DNA of 64,000 bases. Origin: Bacteroidales bacterium. Its GTDB lineage: Bacteria > Bacteroidota > Bacteroidia > Bacteroidales > UBA932. A model generated the notes under the pieces. The model had not been told where the DNA came from. It was given only the letters and a program-made list of their open reading frames with translations, and ran no database searches. The stretch covers positions 58,108-122,107 of the forward strand of contig JAFTFV010000065.1 in the NCBI GenBank assembly GCA_017458265.1, read 5' to 3'. This document shows, one piece after another, positions 43,353 through 51,358 of this stretch; position 1 is the stretch's first letter; every line of letters starts with the position of its first letter. The translations under genes were made by a program, and so were the position numbers.

Positions 43353-44378
43353 ATGACAGTAAAGATTGACAGCAGCCTCAAGAATTCCATTTACAGGCAG
43401 ATAGTAGACCAGGTGGAACGCGGAGCCAGGGACGGCTCCCTGAAGGCGGGAGAGATTCTCCCGTCAATGAATGCCATGGCCGCGGAATACGGAATTTCCA
43501 GGGAGACTGTCAAGAAAGCCTATGGCGTCCTGGTGGGCAAAGGCATCATCGAGTCCCGTCACGGCAAAGGTTTCTACGTCAAAGACCTGTCAAGCGGCGC
43601 CAGAACAGAGGTTCTGGTCCTTTTCGACAAGTTTTCCCTGTACAAGCAGATACTGTACAACTCCTTCGCCGACCATCTTGGCTCTAAGGCAGAGATTACA
43701 ATCCTGAATCACGACCAGAATCCGGACCTTCTGGAATACTTCCTGGACAATCATCTGGACAGGTATGACTACTATGTGGTGGCGCCTCACTTCCCGATGG
43801 ACACTGAAACCCAGAAAAGGGTTGTCAGGCTCCTGTCAAGGATTCCGGTGAAGAAACTCATTCTCATCGATCACCTGCAGCCCGGTCTCCGCGGCAATTT
43901 CGGGGCTGTTTATCAGGACTTTGAGAATGATATCTGCGACGGCTTGTACCAGGGCATAGACGGTCCTTTCAAGACAAAGCGCATGAGGGTTATAACCCTT
44001 CCCACTTCACTGTACGGCAGCGTAATCTGCAAAGGTATCGAACGTTTTGCCGGTGGAAACGGACTGCAACTGGAATTCTTGTCTTCGGTCCCGGAGGACA
44101 TCGCTCCCGGAGACACCTTTGTAATCCTGAACTCCCAGCTGGACAACGGCCTTGTTGGCCTGTCCAGGAAGATTACGGAAACCGGGCTGGAAACCGGCAA
44201 GGACGTCTTCATCATCTCCTATAACGAAGACCCCACCGACGAACTCATCCTGGGCGGCCTCACCACCGTATCCACAGACTTCCCCATGATGGGCCGCATC
44301 GCCGCCGACATGATCCTCACCCGCCAGCTCACCAAGGTCCACAATCCCTTCAGGATGACCCGAAGGCATACTTTCTGA
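43353..44378 (+). CDS. GntR-family regulator with LacI/PBP-type effector domain (AraR-like)
   Basis: 341 residues. Residues 1-75 are a GntR winged helix: SIYRQIVDQVERGARDGSLKAGEILPSMNAMAAEYGISRETVKKAY and GIIESRHGKGFYV. Residues about 85-335 form a periplasmic-binding-protein-like sugar-binding domain (YYVVAPHFP, KKLILIDHLQPG, GGLTTVSTDFPMMGRIAADMIL), the layout of Bacillus AraR. Its effector is probably a monosaccharide from PUL 2. It has its own promoter and is followed by the second operator-bearing promoter at 44522-44551, so it is the best candidate to bind the ACCACA tandem motif. No membrane or signal segments. Confidence 0.85.
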   Translation: MTVKIDSSLKNSIYRQIVDQVERGARDGSLKAGEILPSMNAMAAEYGISRETVKKAYGVLVGKGIIESRHGKGFYVKDLSSGARTEVLVLFDKFSLYKQILYNSFADHLGSKAEITILNHDQNPDLLEYFLDNHLDRYDYYVVAPHFPMDTETQKRVVRLLSRIPVKKLILIDHLQPGLRGNFGAVYQDFENDICDGLYQGIDGPFKTKRMRVITLPTSLYGSVICKGIERFAGGNGLQLEFLSSVPEDIAPGDTFVILNSQLDNGLVGLSRKITETGLETGKDVFIISYNEDPTDELILGGLTTVSTDFPMMGRIAADMILTRQLTKVHNPFRMTRRHTF

Positions 44379-44388
44379 CAAGTTCACC

Positions 44389-44488
44389 CACTCGTTTCCC
44401 GCGCCCGGACACCGAACCCCCCGTTTTCGTGCCCGAGCCGTCGTTTTTTATGCGCCAGGACACCGAAACACTCGTTTCCGTGCCCGAG
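44389..44488. repeat. Imperfect 51-bp-period direct repeat (about 2 units)
   Basis: GGACACCGAA recurs at 44407-44416 and 44458-44467, offset 51 bp. The 31-bp segments beginning there agree at 27 positions. A partial third copy (CACTCGTTTCC then GCCCG) precedes them from 44389. It fills the gap between the GntR gene and the next promoter. No conserved protein frame is apparent across it. Confidence 0.7.
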
Positions 44489-44521
44489 AGGTTGTTTTGT
44501 AAAAGTTTTCCAGTGAAGGTA

Positions 44522-44551
44522 TTGCCTTTTATATAATTATTACTAAATTTG
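44522..44551 (+). promoter_or_regulatory. Promoter of the 44610 surface lipoprotein gene
   Basis: TAAATTTG at 44544-44551 (identical to the box at 23329) with TTG at 44522-44524 and a 19-nt spacer. The tandem operator-like motif lies 8 nt downstream. Confidence 0.6.
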
Positions 44552-44559
44552 CAGATGAT

Positions 44560-44579
44560 ACCACAGTGTACCACACTTG
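44560..44579 (+). promoter_or_regulatory. Operator-like tandem repeat, copy 2
   Basis: ACCACAGTGT followed directly by ACCACACTTG, matching the pair at 23338-23357 in sequence, 10-bp period and place just downstream of an identical -7 box. It probably marks co-regulation with the PUL 2 operon. Confidence 0.55.
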
Positions 44580-44609
44580 AAACAACATATTAACCTAATA
44601 AAAAAGCTT

Positions 44610-46937
44610 ATGAAACGTTTTGCAAAGTCCATTTTCGCTCTTGGCGTTGCTGTTCTTGCATTCGCCGCCTGCGAAAAGAAACAGGAACCCGTTGAAGAGC
44701 CCGTAAAGTACACTCTTTCGGGAGACAACGCATTCACAAACATGGAAGCAACAGTGAAAGTCACTGCAGACAAAGCCGCAACCGCAGACGTCCAGGTGAC
44801 CATCACTCTTGACAAAGCCACTTCATTCCCCCAGGATGTCCTCGAATTCCCCGGCACAGTAAAAATTGCAAAGGGAGCAAAAGAGGCTTCTGCCAAAGTA
44901 AAGCTGCTCAGCACCGACGCCCTTGAACCCGGCAAGGAGTACAAGGCCGTTTTTGGCGCATCAGTTGCCGACGTCGCACTCACCGGCAATGTCACCATCA
45001 CCTACACCAAGCCGGACCTCAACGGCAAATGGTCAGTAATCGGCCTTGGAGGCAACTGGAATGACGATATCGCCATGACGGAAGCCGGCAACGGCTGGTA
45101 CGAGGCAACCGGACTTGTAGCAAAGGACAATGACGAATTCAAATTCCGCCGCGACGGAGCATGGGACCTTGCATACGGCCTTGCAGCTGCAGGCGCCCCC
45201 GAACTTGACACGGAATTCGCCGTCACAGACGCTCCCGGCTCACCCAATATCGGCATTGCTGCAAAGGGCGTTTACACCCTCTCTGTAAATCCCAATGCCA
45301 AACTCGCAAAGATTGTCAAGACCGGTCTTGCACCCATAACCCTCGCTGATATTGCAGCTCTCGCAACTGCCGACGGTGCTCCTTTTGCAGGTGCAATCAA
45401 GGATGTTGTCGTAACTTATGTAAGCGGATCCAACACCTTCGTGACCGACGGTGAAAGCAACCTCCTCATCTATGTCAAGGGCCTCAATCTCGCTGCCGGC
45501 AGCGTCCTCAACGGCGAAGTTGAAGGTACCGTAAAGGATTTTAACGGCCTTCCCGAAATCAGCGCTATCACCTCTGACTTCAGCAGAATTACTGTCACAG
45601 AGGGTACAGCACCCGAACCCGAGACCATGACAGTCGCCCAGATTCTTGCCAATTTTGACAAGATCATCAGCAAGCGCGTAAAGGTCACCGGCCTCTCCAC
45701 TGCTGCCGATATCCAGAAAAAGGGTACATACACCGTAGCACAGGGCACAGACGAAATCAAGTTCTACACCTACGACCTCAAGAATACCATCGAGGCAGGA
45801 TCGACCTTTGATGTCGTCGGTATTGTAACTCCCTTCAAGACAGACAAGCAGATCAAGATCTTCGAAGAAGCTTCCATCTCCAACGTCGTAGCGCCTGTGA
45901 AAGTCCCCGCACTTGAAAAAGTATGGGAATGGAAATCCACTGCCGACGCTCTTTGGACGGCCAACGTTACGGCCATTTCCATCACTCATCCCGATGGCTA
46001 CGGCATGGCCCGCGGCCTTGCCATGGATGATGAATACATCTACCTGCCCAAGTCTTCCGCTTATGCTGCAATAGCAGCCGTAAAAATCGCCGATCCCACA
46101 ACACAGGTAAAGGGTAACGTAACAGGAGTTGATGCAGGCGACACCTTCAAGTCCTCCTTCGTACGCATGATCAAAAATACCGATCCCGCTGTAAACGGTG
46201 GCAAGGATGTCCTCCTCATGAGCAACCTCAGCGCTGCAAACGGTGGCAATATCGTCATCTACGCATACAATAACGGCATCGAAGCTGCACCTATCAAACT
46301 TGCACAGTTTGCCTGGGACAGCGCCAACAATGTTGAAGATTGGCGCCGTTACGGAGACCGTTTCTATGTAACCGGCACATGGCAGGACGGCAAGATTTAT
46401 CTCCCTTCCTATAACGAAAACAAGATTGTGGCCCTCAAGGTTGCCAACGGTGCACGCACTGCAGTTGAACAGTACGCAGCCGGAACAAACAGCCCTAACG
46501 GAATCAAGGACCTTACCGTATATCCCGGCGGAAAGAAACTCTTCCTCTCCAACATCAGTATTGCAAACCTCGTTTCTGCAACCGGAAACAAGTCTGCTCA
46601 GGGATGGGACGAATACGTCCTTGACAAGGCTTCAGCAAAGGGTGTCGGCACTTATGGCTACAACTTCTTCGAATTTGACGGCAAGAAGTACATGGCCTAT
46701 GCCCGCGCAACTGAACAATCTGCTCAGATCGAGGTCATTGAAGACCAGGGCACCGAAGACAACTTTGTTGCTTCCATCGATGCTCAGGCAGGTCTCCTCT
46801 CTGCCCCTATCCAGACAGAAGGATTCGCAAGCGGCAACACTGCAGACTGCTGCGTCCGTGAAATCGACGGCGTTGTTTACATTGCCGCCCTCTCTCGCGA
46901 CGGAGGTCTTGCTCTTTACAAGCTCATCAAGAAGTAA
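44610..46937 (+). CDS. Large multi-domain surface lipoprotein (DUF4623-like propeller)
   Basis: 775 residues from the ATG at 44610 (MKRFAKSIFALGVAVLAFAACEKK); an upstream TTG inside the operator was rejected. Domains in order: Ig/Calx-beta-like module about 35-140 (TLDKATSFPQDVLEFPGTVKI), SusE/F-type carbohydrate-binding module about 145-245 (WSVIGLGGNWNDDIAMTE), OB-fold-like domain about 250-440 (ISKRVKVTGLSTAADIQKKG), and a C-terminal beta-propeller-like domain about 450-775 with WRRYGDRFYVTGTWQDGKIYL, shared with the 33816 protein. Probably a glycan-binding surface lipoprotein controlled together with PUL 2 through the shared operator. Transcribed alone: promoter before, strong terminator after. 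Confidence 0.75.
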   Translation: MKRFAKSIFALGVAVLAFAACEKKQEPVEEPVKYTLSGDNAFTNMEATVKVTADKAATADVQVTITLDKATSFPQDVLEFPGTVKIAKGAKEASAKVKLLSTDALEPGKEYKAVFGASVADVALTGNVTITYTKPDLNGKWSVIGLGGNWNDDIAMTEAGNGWYEATGLVAKDNDEFKFRRDGAWDLAYGLAAAGAPELDTEFAVTDAPGSPNIGIAAKGVYTLSVNPNAKLAKIVKTGLAPITLADIAALATADGAPFAGAIKDVVVTYVSGSNTFVTDGESNLLIYVKGLNLAAGSVLNGEVEGTVKDFNGLPEISAITSDFSRITVTEGTAPEPETMTVAQILANFDKIISKRVKVTGLSTAADIQKKGTYTVAQGTDEIKFYTYDLKNTIEAGSTFDVVGIVTPFKTDKQIKIFEEASISNVVAPVKVPALEKVWEWKSTADALWTANVTAISITHPDGYGMARGLAMDDEYIYLPKSSAYAAIAAVKIADPTTQVKGNVTGVDAGDTFKSSFVRMIKNTDPAVNGGKDVLLMSNLSAANGGNIVIYAYNNGIEAAPIKLAQFAWDSANNVEDWRRYGDRFYVTGTWQDGKIYLPSYNENKIVALKVANGARTAVEQYAAGTNSPNGIKDLTVYPGGKKLFLSNISIANLVSATGNKSAQGWDEYVLDKASAKGVGTYGYNFFEFDGKKYMAYARATEQSAQIEVIEDQGTEDNFVASIDAQAGLLSAPIQTEGFASGNTADCCVREIDGVVYIAALSRDGGLALYKLIKK

Positions 46938-46956
46938 TCCATATCTTCTTTCACTC

Positions 46957-46988
46957 AGCGGTCCGGTGTTGCCGGACCGCTTTTTTTG
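46957..46988 (+). terminator. Rho-independent terminator
   Basis: A 10-bp perfect stem (AGCGGTCCGG at 46957-46966 with CCGGACCGCT at 46972-46981) with a 5-nt loop and a run of T. It lies 19 nt after the lipoprotein stop. Confidence 0.92.
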
Positions 46989-47016
46989 TGCATATTGTGT
47001 TTTTTTGCTACATTTG
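46985..47016 (+). promoter_or_regulatory. Promoter of the SGNH-GH89 operon
   Basis: TTTG at 46985-46988 and TACATTTG at 47009-47016, 20-nt spacer. The upstream box is the last part of the T-run of the preceding terminator, a compact junction. Confidence 0.65.
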
Positions 47017-47032
47017 AGAAAAGCTTTTAACC

Positions 47033-47707
47033 ATGCGCAGATTCCTTTCAATACTCCTTTGTGCAGCCGTTTTCCAAGGTTCGATGGCGGCACAGTCCTT
47101 CGTTCAGCTCGGCCGTTACCGGAATGATAATGAACAGTTGGCAAAGCCGGCAAAAAAATCGGCCAGAACGGTGTTCATGGGCGATTCCATCACAGATTTC
47201 TGGCCCAAGCGCTATCCGGAATTCTTCACGGATGAAAGCAGGATAGGAAGAGGCATAAGCGGCGAAGTCACCGCCCAGATGCTGCTCCGCTTCCGCAGCG
47301 ACGTCATCGACCTTGGTGCCACCAGGGTGGTAATCCTTGCAGGAACTAATGACATCGCCCTCAACCAGGGAGATTACAACGAGGACTTCACCTTCGGGAA
47401 CATAGTGAGCATGGTGGAGCTTGCAAAGGCTCACAAAATCAAGCCGGTGATCTGTTCCGTGCTCCCCGCAAAGAAATTTGGCTGGCGTCCTGAAGTTACA
47501 GATGCACCCGCAAAGATTGCCTCGCTCAACAAGCGTCTCAAGGAATACGCAGCCAAGAAACATATCACATATATCGACTACTTCACTCCCATGGTTGCAG
47601 AGGATGGAGAGTCCCTCAGGAATGAATACTCCCCCGACGGAGTCCACCCCAACCATGACGGTTACGCTGTCATGGAATCCGTCTATCTCAAGGCCCTGAA
47701 GAAATGA
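47033..47707 (+). CDS. Secreted SGNH/GDSL-family hydrolase
   Basis: 224 residues with a signal peptide (LSILLCAAVFQGSMAAQ). All four SGNH blocks are present: FMGDSITDFW (nucleophile Ser about residue 50), GRGISGEVT (oxyanion Gly), VVILAGTNDIAL (oxyanion Asn) and SPDGVHPNHDGY (catalytic Asp and His). These enzymes are esterases or carbohydrate deacetylases, and in PULs often remove acetyl groups that block glycosidases. It is encoded 4 nt ahead of the GH89-EEP fusion (ATGA overlap), so it probably de-esterifies the GH89 substrate. The exact ester is unknown. Confidence 0.9.
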   Translation: MRRFLSILLCAAVFQGSMAAQSFVQLGRYRNDNEQLAKPAKKSARTVFMGDSITDFWPKRYPEFFTDESRIGRGISGEVTAQMLLRFRSDVIDLGATRVVILAGTNDIALNQGDYNEDFTFGNIVSMVELAKAHKIKPVICSVLPAKKFGWRPEVTDAPAKIASLNKRLKEYAAKKHITYIDYFTPMVAEDGESLRNEYSPDGVHPNHDGYAVMESVYLKALKK

Positions 47708-50445
47708 GAAAGGCCGCATTTGCAATCGCCCTCCTGCTTGCCTTTTCCTGCTCAACGCCCGGCGAAAAAGCCGTCAGGGAGTTAGCCGCGCGCATCGTCC
47801 CGGAGTATTCCGGCACAATAGAATTCAAGGAAGTATCCGGCGAAAAGGACTTCTATGAAATATCGGCACGGAAGGGCGGAATCCTCATCAAGGGGAACAA
47901 CGCGAATTCGCTGGCGGCCGGTCTGGGCCGATATCTGGACGAAGCCGGAATAGATGTCTCCTGGTATGCATCGCAGGCCGTGGAATGCCCGGAGGAAATG
48001 CCGGTGCCCGAAGAGACAATCGGCACGGAAGCACTTGTGCCGCAGCGGTTTTTCCTGAACTACTGCACCTTCGGCTATTCCATGGTATGGTGGAAGTGGG
48101 AGGATTGGGAGCGCCTCATCGACTGGATGGCGCTGCACGGGGTGAACATGCCGCTTGCAATAACAGGACAGGAAGCCGTCTGGCAGAAGGTCTGGAAAAA
48201 GTACGGCCTCACCGACGACGAAATCCGAAGCTTCTTCACGGGCCCCGCCCATTTGCCATGGCACCGCATGTGCAACATCGACGGAGTTGACGGTCCCCTG
48301 CCGCAAGCCTGGATCGATTCTCAGGCCCGGCTTCAGAAGCAAATCCTTCGCCGGGAAAGACAGCTTGGGATGAAGCCCGTACTCCCTGCTTTTGCAGGGC
48401 ACGTACCCGGTATCCTTGCAGAGAAGTATCCCGATGCTCAGATAACCCCCGTGTCACTATGGGGTGGCTTTTCAGAGAAGAACCGCTGCTATTTCCTGAG
48501 CCCTTCTGACAGCCTCTACCCCCTCATCCAGAAGGATTTCCTCCATGAACAGACTAAGCTGTTCGGCACAGACCATATTTACGGATTCGACCTTTTCAAT
48601 GAGGTGGACTCCCCCTCCTGGGACCCTGAAACGCTGGCAGGAATTGCCCGTAACGCCTACGGAAGCGTTGCCGCAGTAGACCCCGATGCCCAGTGGCTCC
48701 AGATGGGATGGATGTTCCATTACGACCGTAAACACTGGACTCCGGAAAACGTAAAAGCATATCTGCAGGCCGTTCCGGAGGGGAAAGTAACCATCCTTGA
48801 CTACTATACGGAGCACACCCCGGTATGGAAAAATACTGACAGTTTCTACGGCCAGCCGTACATATTCTGCTACCTTGGAAACTTCGGCGGAAATACCCGC
48901 CTTTCCGGGCCTTTCCACAGGGAGAGCGAACGCATTACGGACGCATTGGAAAACGGCGGTGCTTCAGGAATAGGATGCACGCTGGAGGGTTTCGGACTCA
49001 ACCGCTGGTTCTATGAATATACGCTTTCACGCGCATGGAATACCGGTATTTCAGATGACGAGTGGCTTTCCGGCCTTGACCGCCGCCATCACAGCCCGGA
49101 CGGCTTCTGGAAGTCCATGGCCGACAGCGTCTACCTCCGAGGAGCAGCCTCCGAGGGCGTTCTCATGAGCGACCGTCCAACCACCGAAGGCTTCCATAGC
49201 TGGAGGGTTGCACATCAGCCGCCTTATGATCCGGCAGTACTGGAAAGGGCATTTCAGCGCCTCCTGGAACACGGTGGGAACAGCGTAATCTGGCGTGCCG
49301 ATGTTGCCCAGATCGGCTCCCAGGTTCTTGGGAACCGCTTCCCTGCCCTGAGGGAGAAGTTTGTCGCCGCATGCCGGGCAGGACGTATGGAAGAGGCGCG
49401 AGCCATCGGCAATGAAATGCTTGATCTCATGGACCGTGCCGATGCCCTCTGCGCCACCCATCCGGAGCTGCGCCTTGACCGCTGGCTAGAGGCGGCAGAA
49501 TCGTTCGGCACAACTGAAGATGAGAAGCATTATTATCGCCACAACGCCTGGCACCTCCTCACCACATGGGGAGACTCCGAACGCCTGAACGACTATGCGA
49601 ACCGCCTCTGGAGCGGCCTCTTGAGCCATTATTACAAGCCCCGCTGGTGCATGTTCATAGATAGGATGCTTGCCGGGACTTACGACAAGGAATCCTTTGA
49701 CAGGGACTGCTGGGAGCTGGAGAAAAGCATCGTTGCCAGTTCGTCGAGGGTCACTCCTGCCGGAATAACCCTCATCTCCTACAATGTAGGGGCCTTCGGA
49801 AAGTACAAGGACAGCCTCCAGGAAGTGGCGCAGTTCATCCGCGAGGAAGGCGCCTCATACGTAGCGCTCCAGGAGCTGGACAGCTGCAACCGCCGCCACA
49901 ACGTCTTCCAGCTGTCACTTTTTGCCGATGCCCTTGGATACGACGGCCACTTTGCCCGCGCATTTCCATTTGCCGACGGCGCATACGGCAACGGTACCAT
50001 CTCTGCCAAACCAGTCCTGAAAAGCTATTCCGTCCCGCTTCCGAAACTCGAAGGCTCCGAACCCAGGAGCATTGCCGTCATTGAAACGGAAGAAATGGTG
50101 TTTGCATCCACACACCTTGATTTCAAGGCGTCCTCAAAAGAGCAGGCAGTGGTCCTGAACGACTGGTTCGCCTCACATTTTTCCGGATATGCGAAGCCCG
50201 TCATCCTGTGCGGAGACATGAACTCCCGTCCCGAAAGCGACACCATAAAGGAACTTGAAAAGTGCTGGACAAGGCTCTCCGGAACCGGTTTCACTTATTC
50301 TGTAGAAGATCCTCACGGCTGCATAGACTACATCTTCCACCTCAACGGTTCCGCGCCCGTGACGGTTGTTTCTGCCGATGTCATAACCTCCGGCGTTTCG
50401 GAGCTTTCAGACCATCTTCCGGTCAAAGTCACACTGACACTCTGA
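47704..50445 (+). CDS. GH89 alpha-N-acetylglucosaminidase fused to an EEP phosphoesterase domain
   Basis: 913-residue lipoprotein (IALLLAFSCSTPG, Cys about 16). Residues about 20-675 match GH89/NAGLU: an N-terminal alpha/beta domain, the barrel with MALHGVNMPLAITGQEAVWQ, DLFNEVDSPSW (acid/base Glu at about 300) and IGCTLEGFGLNRW (nucleophile Glu at about 428), then a helical C-domain. Residues about 686-913 are an endonuclease/exonuclease/phosphatase fold with every expected block: LISYNVGAFG, YVALQELDS, FASTHLDF, CGDMNSRPES (about 837) and ELSDHLPVKV. GH89 removes terminal alpha-GlcNAc, while EEP proteins cleave phosphomono- or phosphodiesters. Fusing them in one secreted protein suggests a substrate in which alpha-GlcNAc and phosphate are linked. 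A terminator follows at once. Confidence 0.88.
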   Translation: MRKAAFAIALLLAFSCSTPGEKAVRELAARIVPEYSGTIEFKEVSGEKDFYEISARKGGILIKGNNANSLAAGLGRYLDEAGIDVSWYASQAVECPEEMPVPEETIGTEALVPQRFFLNYCTFGYSMVWWKWEDWERLIDWMALHGVNMPLAITGQEAVWQKVWKKYGLTDDEIRSFFTGPAHLPWHRMCNIDGVDGPLPQAWIDSQARLQKQILRRERQLGMKPVLPAFAGHVPGILAEKYPDAQITPVSLWGGFSEKNRCYFLSPSDSLYPLIQKDFLHEQTKLFGTDHIYGFDLFNEVDSPSWDPETLAGIARNAYGSVAAVDPDAQWLQMGWMFHYDRKHWTPENVKAYLQAVPEGKVTILDYYTEHTPVWKNTDSFYGQPYIFCYLGNFGGNTRLSGPFHRESERITDALENGGASGIGCTLEGFGLNRWFYEYTLSRAWNTGISDDEWLSGLDRRHHSPDGFWKSMADSVYLRGAASEGVLMSDRPTTEGFHSWRVAHQPPYDPAVLERAFQRLLEHGGNSVIWRADVAQIGSQVLGNRFPALREKFVAACRAGRMEEARAIGNEMLDLMDRADALCATHPELRLDRWLEAAESFGTTEDEKHYYRHNAWHLLTTWGDSERLNDYANRLWSGLLSHYYKPRWCMFIDRMLAGTYDKESFDRDCWELEKSIVASSSRVTPAGITLISYNVGAFGKYKDSLQEVAQFIREEGASYVALQELDSCNRRHNVFQLSLFADALGYDGHFARAFPFADGAYGNGTISAKPVLKSYSVPLPKLEGSEPRSIAVIETEEMVFASTHLDFKASSKEQAVVLNDWFASHFSGYAKPVILCGDMNSRPESDTIKELEKCWTRLSGTGFTYSVEDPHGCIDYIFHLNGSAPVTVVSADVITSGVSELSDHLPVKVTLTL

Positions 50446-50453
50446 AGCACAAA

Positions 50454-50483
50454 AAAACCGGTCCTTGCTCAGGGCCGGTTTTT
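50454..50483. terminator. Bidirectional terminator between GH89-EEP and rpmH
   Basis: AAAACCGG (50454-50461) pairs with CCGGTTTT (50475-50482), giving T-runs in both directions. It serves the plus-strand GH89 operon and the minus-strand rpmH transcript. Confidence 0.85.
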
Positions 50484-50498
50484 ATGTGTGGTTGGATA

Positions 50499-50651
50499 CT
50501 ACCAACGGTCTTCGTCGGAGACGGAGAGTTTCTTGCGGGCGTGACGACGACGTGCGCTCAGTACGCGGCGGCCATTGGCGGAAGCCATGCGTGCGCGGAA
50601 GCCGTGCTTGTTCACGCGCTTGCGCTGGGAGGGTTGGAATGTTCTTTTCAT
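50499..50651 (-). CDS. rpmH: 50S ribosomal protein L34
   Basis: A 50-residue basic protein read on the minus strand from ATG 50651 to TAG 50499. It begins [18 protein letters not shown] and continues [18 protein letters not shown], the highly conserved L34 sequence, with a short acidic Bacteroidetes-type tail (SVSDEDRW). It is a structural protein of the large ribosomal subunit. It has its own promoter at 50688-50718 and a terminator 16 nt after the stop. Confidence 0.98.
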   Translation of the reverse strand: MKRTFQPSQRKRVNKHGFRARMASANGRRVLSARRRHARKKLSVSDEDRW

Positions 50652-50687
50652 ATCTCTAGTTTTTTATATTTTTCGCATAAGGGACTG

Positions 50688-50718
50688 CAAAGGTAGTAAA
50701 AACCTTCCAAAACACAAA
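50688..50718 (-). promoter_or_regulatory. rpmH promoter
   Basis: On the minus strand TACCTTTG (50695 to 50688) with TTTG 19 nt upstream (50718-50715). It lies in the 68-nt gap after rsmG, so rpmH can be expressed independently of the genes upstream. Confidence 0.65.
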
Positions 50719-50719
50719 A

Positions 50720-51358
50720 TTATTTTTCGATATGAATGACAAGTTTTCCGGTATAGTAGTCATCGTGAAGCCACGAATCCACAGGCCATGTGTGCACAGA
50801 GCCTTTCTTGAGGTGGTGCCTGGACATCACTGAGTATATTTCCTCATTCACGTCTCCACCCTTGAGATAAAGGATTCCCCGTGAGAACTTGCCCTTTACC
50901 CAGGGATAGAAATCCGTAAGAGAGGCCACGGCACGGGAGACCACCCAGTCAAAGGTTTCGGGGAGGCTTTCGGCACGGGCGTTCACAACCCGTACATTCT
51001 CAAGGCCGAGGGCTCGGGAGACCGCATCGGCAACGATGGTTTTCTTGCCCACGGAGTCGCAGAGTGTAAATTTTGCACCCGGGTACAGAATGGCAAGGGG
51101 AATGCCCGGAAAACCGCCGCCAGTGCCGAGGTCCAGGACCGAGCAGCCGTCAAGCGACTCTTCTCCAAGGTATTTTGCTATTGCAAGGGAATGTAGGACG
51201 TGATGGCTGTAAATGCCGTCGATGTCCTTTCTGGATATCACGTTTATCTGTGCATTCCACTCACGGTAGAGACTGTCGAGGGCCTCGAACCTGCGCGCCT
51301 GCTCTTCAGTGAGTTCAAAAGACTCCCTTACAAATGATATGAACTGTTCGAAACTCAT
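50720..51358 (-). CDS. rsmG: 16S rRNA (guanine527-N7)-methyltransferase RsmG
   Basis: 212 residues, the normal size. It has YREWNAQINVISRKD near residue 31, the SAM-binding CSVLDLGTGGGFPGIPLAI, the second SAM contact KFTLCDSVGKK, and FDWVVSRAVASL. It methylates G527 of 16S rRNA in the 530 loop using S-adenosylmethionine. The start overlaps the upstream sigma-factor gene by 4 nt (ATGA). Confidence 0.96.
   Translation of the reverse strand: MSFEQFISFVRESFELTEEQARRFEALDSLYREWNAQINVISRKDIDGIYSHHVLHSLAIAKYLGEESLDGCSVLDLGTGGGFPGIPLAILYPGAKFTLCDSVGKKTIVADAVSRALGLENVRVVNARAESLPETFDWVVSRAVASLTDFYPWVKGKFSRGILYLKGGDVNEEIYSVMSRHHLKKGSVHTWPVDSWLHDDYYTGKLVIHIEK

Noticed and set aside
44389-44488. CRISPR array
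   Set aside because: Only about two imperfect units, no constant repeat-spacer pattern and no cas genes. No CRISPR was seen elsewhere in the window.
44350-44574. 74-residue minus-strand frame over the 51-bp repeat
   Set aside because: Its composition simply reflects the repeat, and it runs over the promoter and operator of the next gene.
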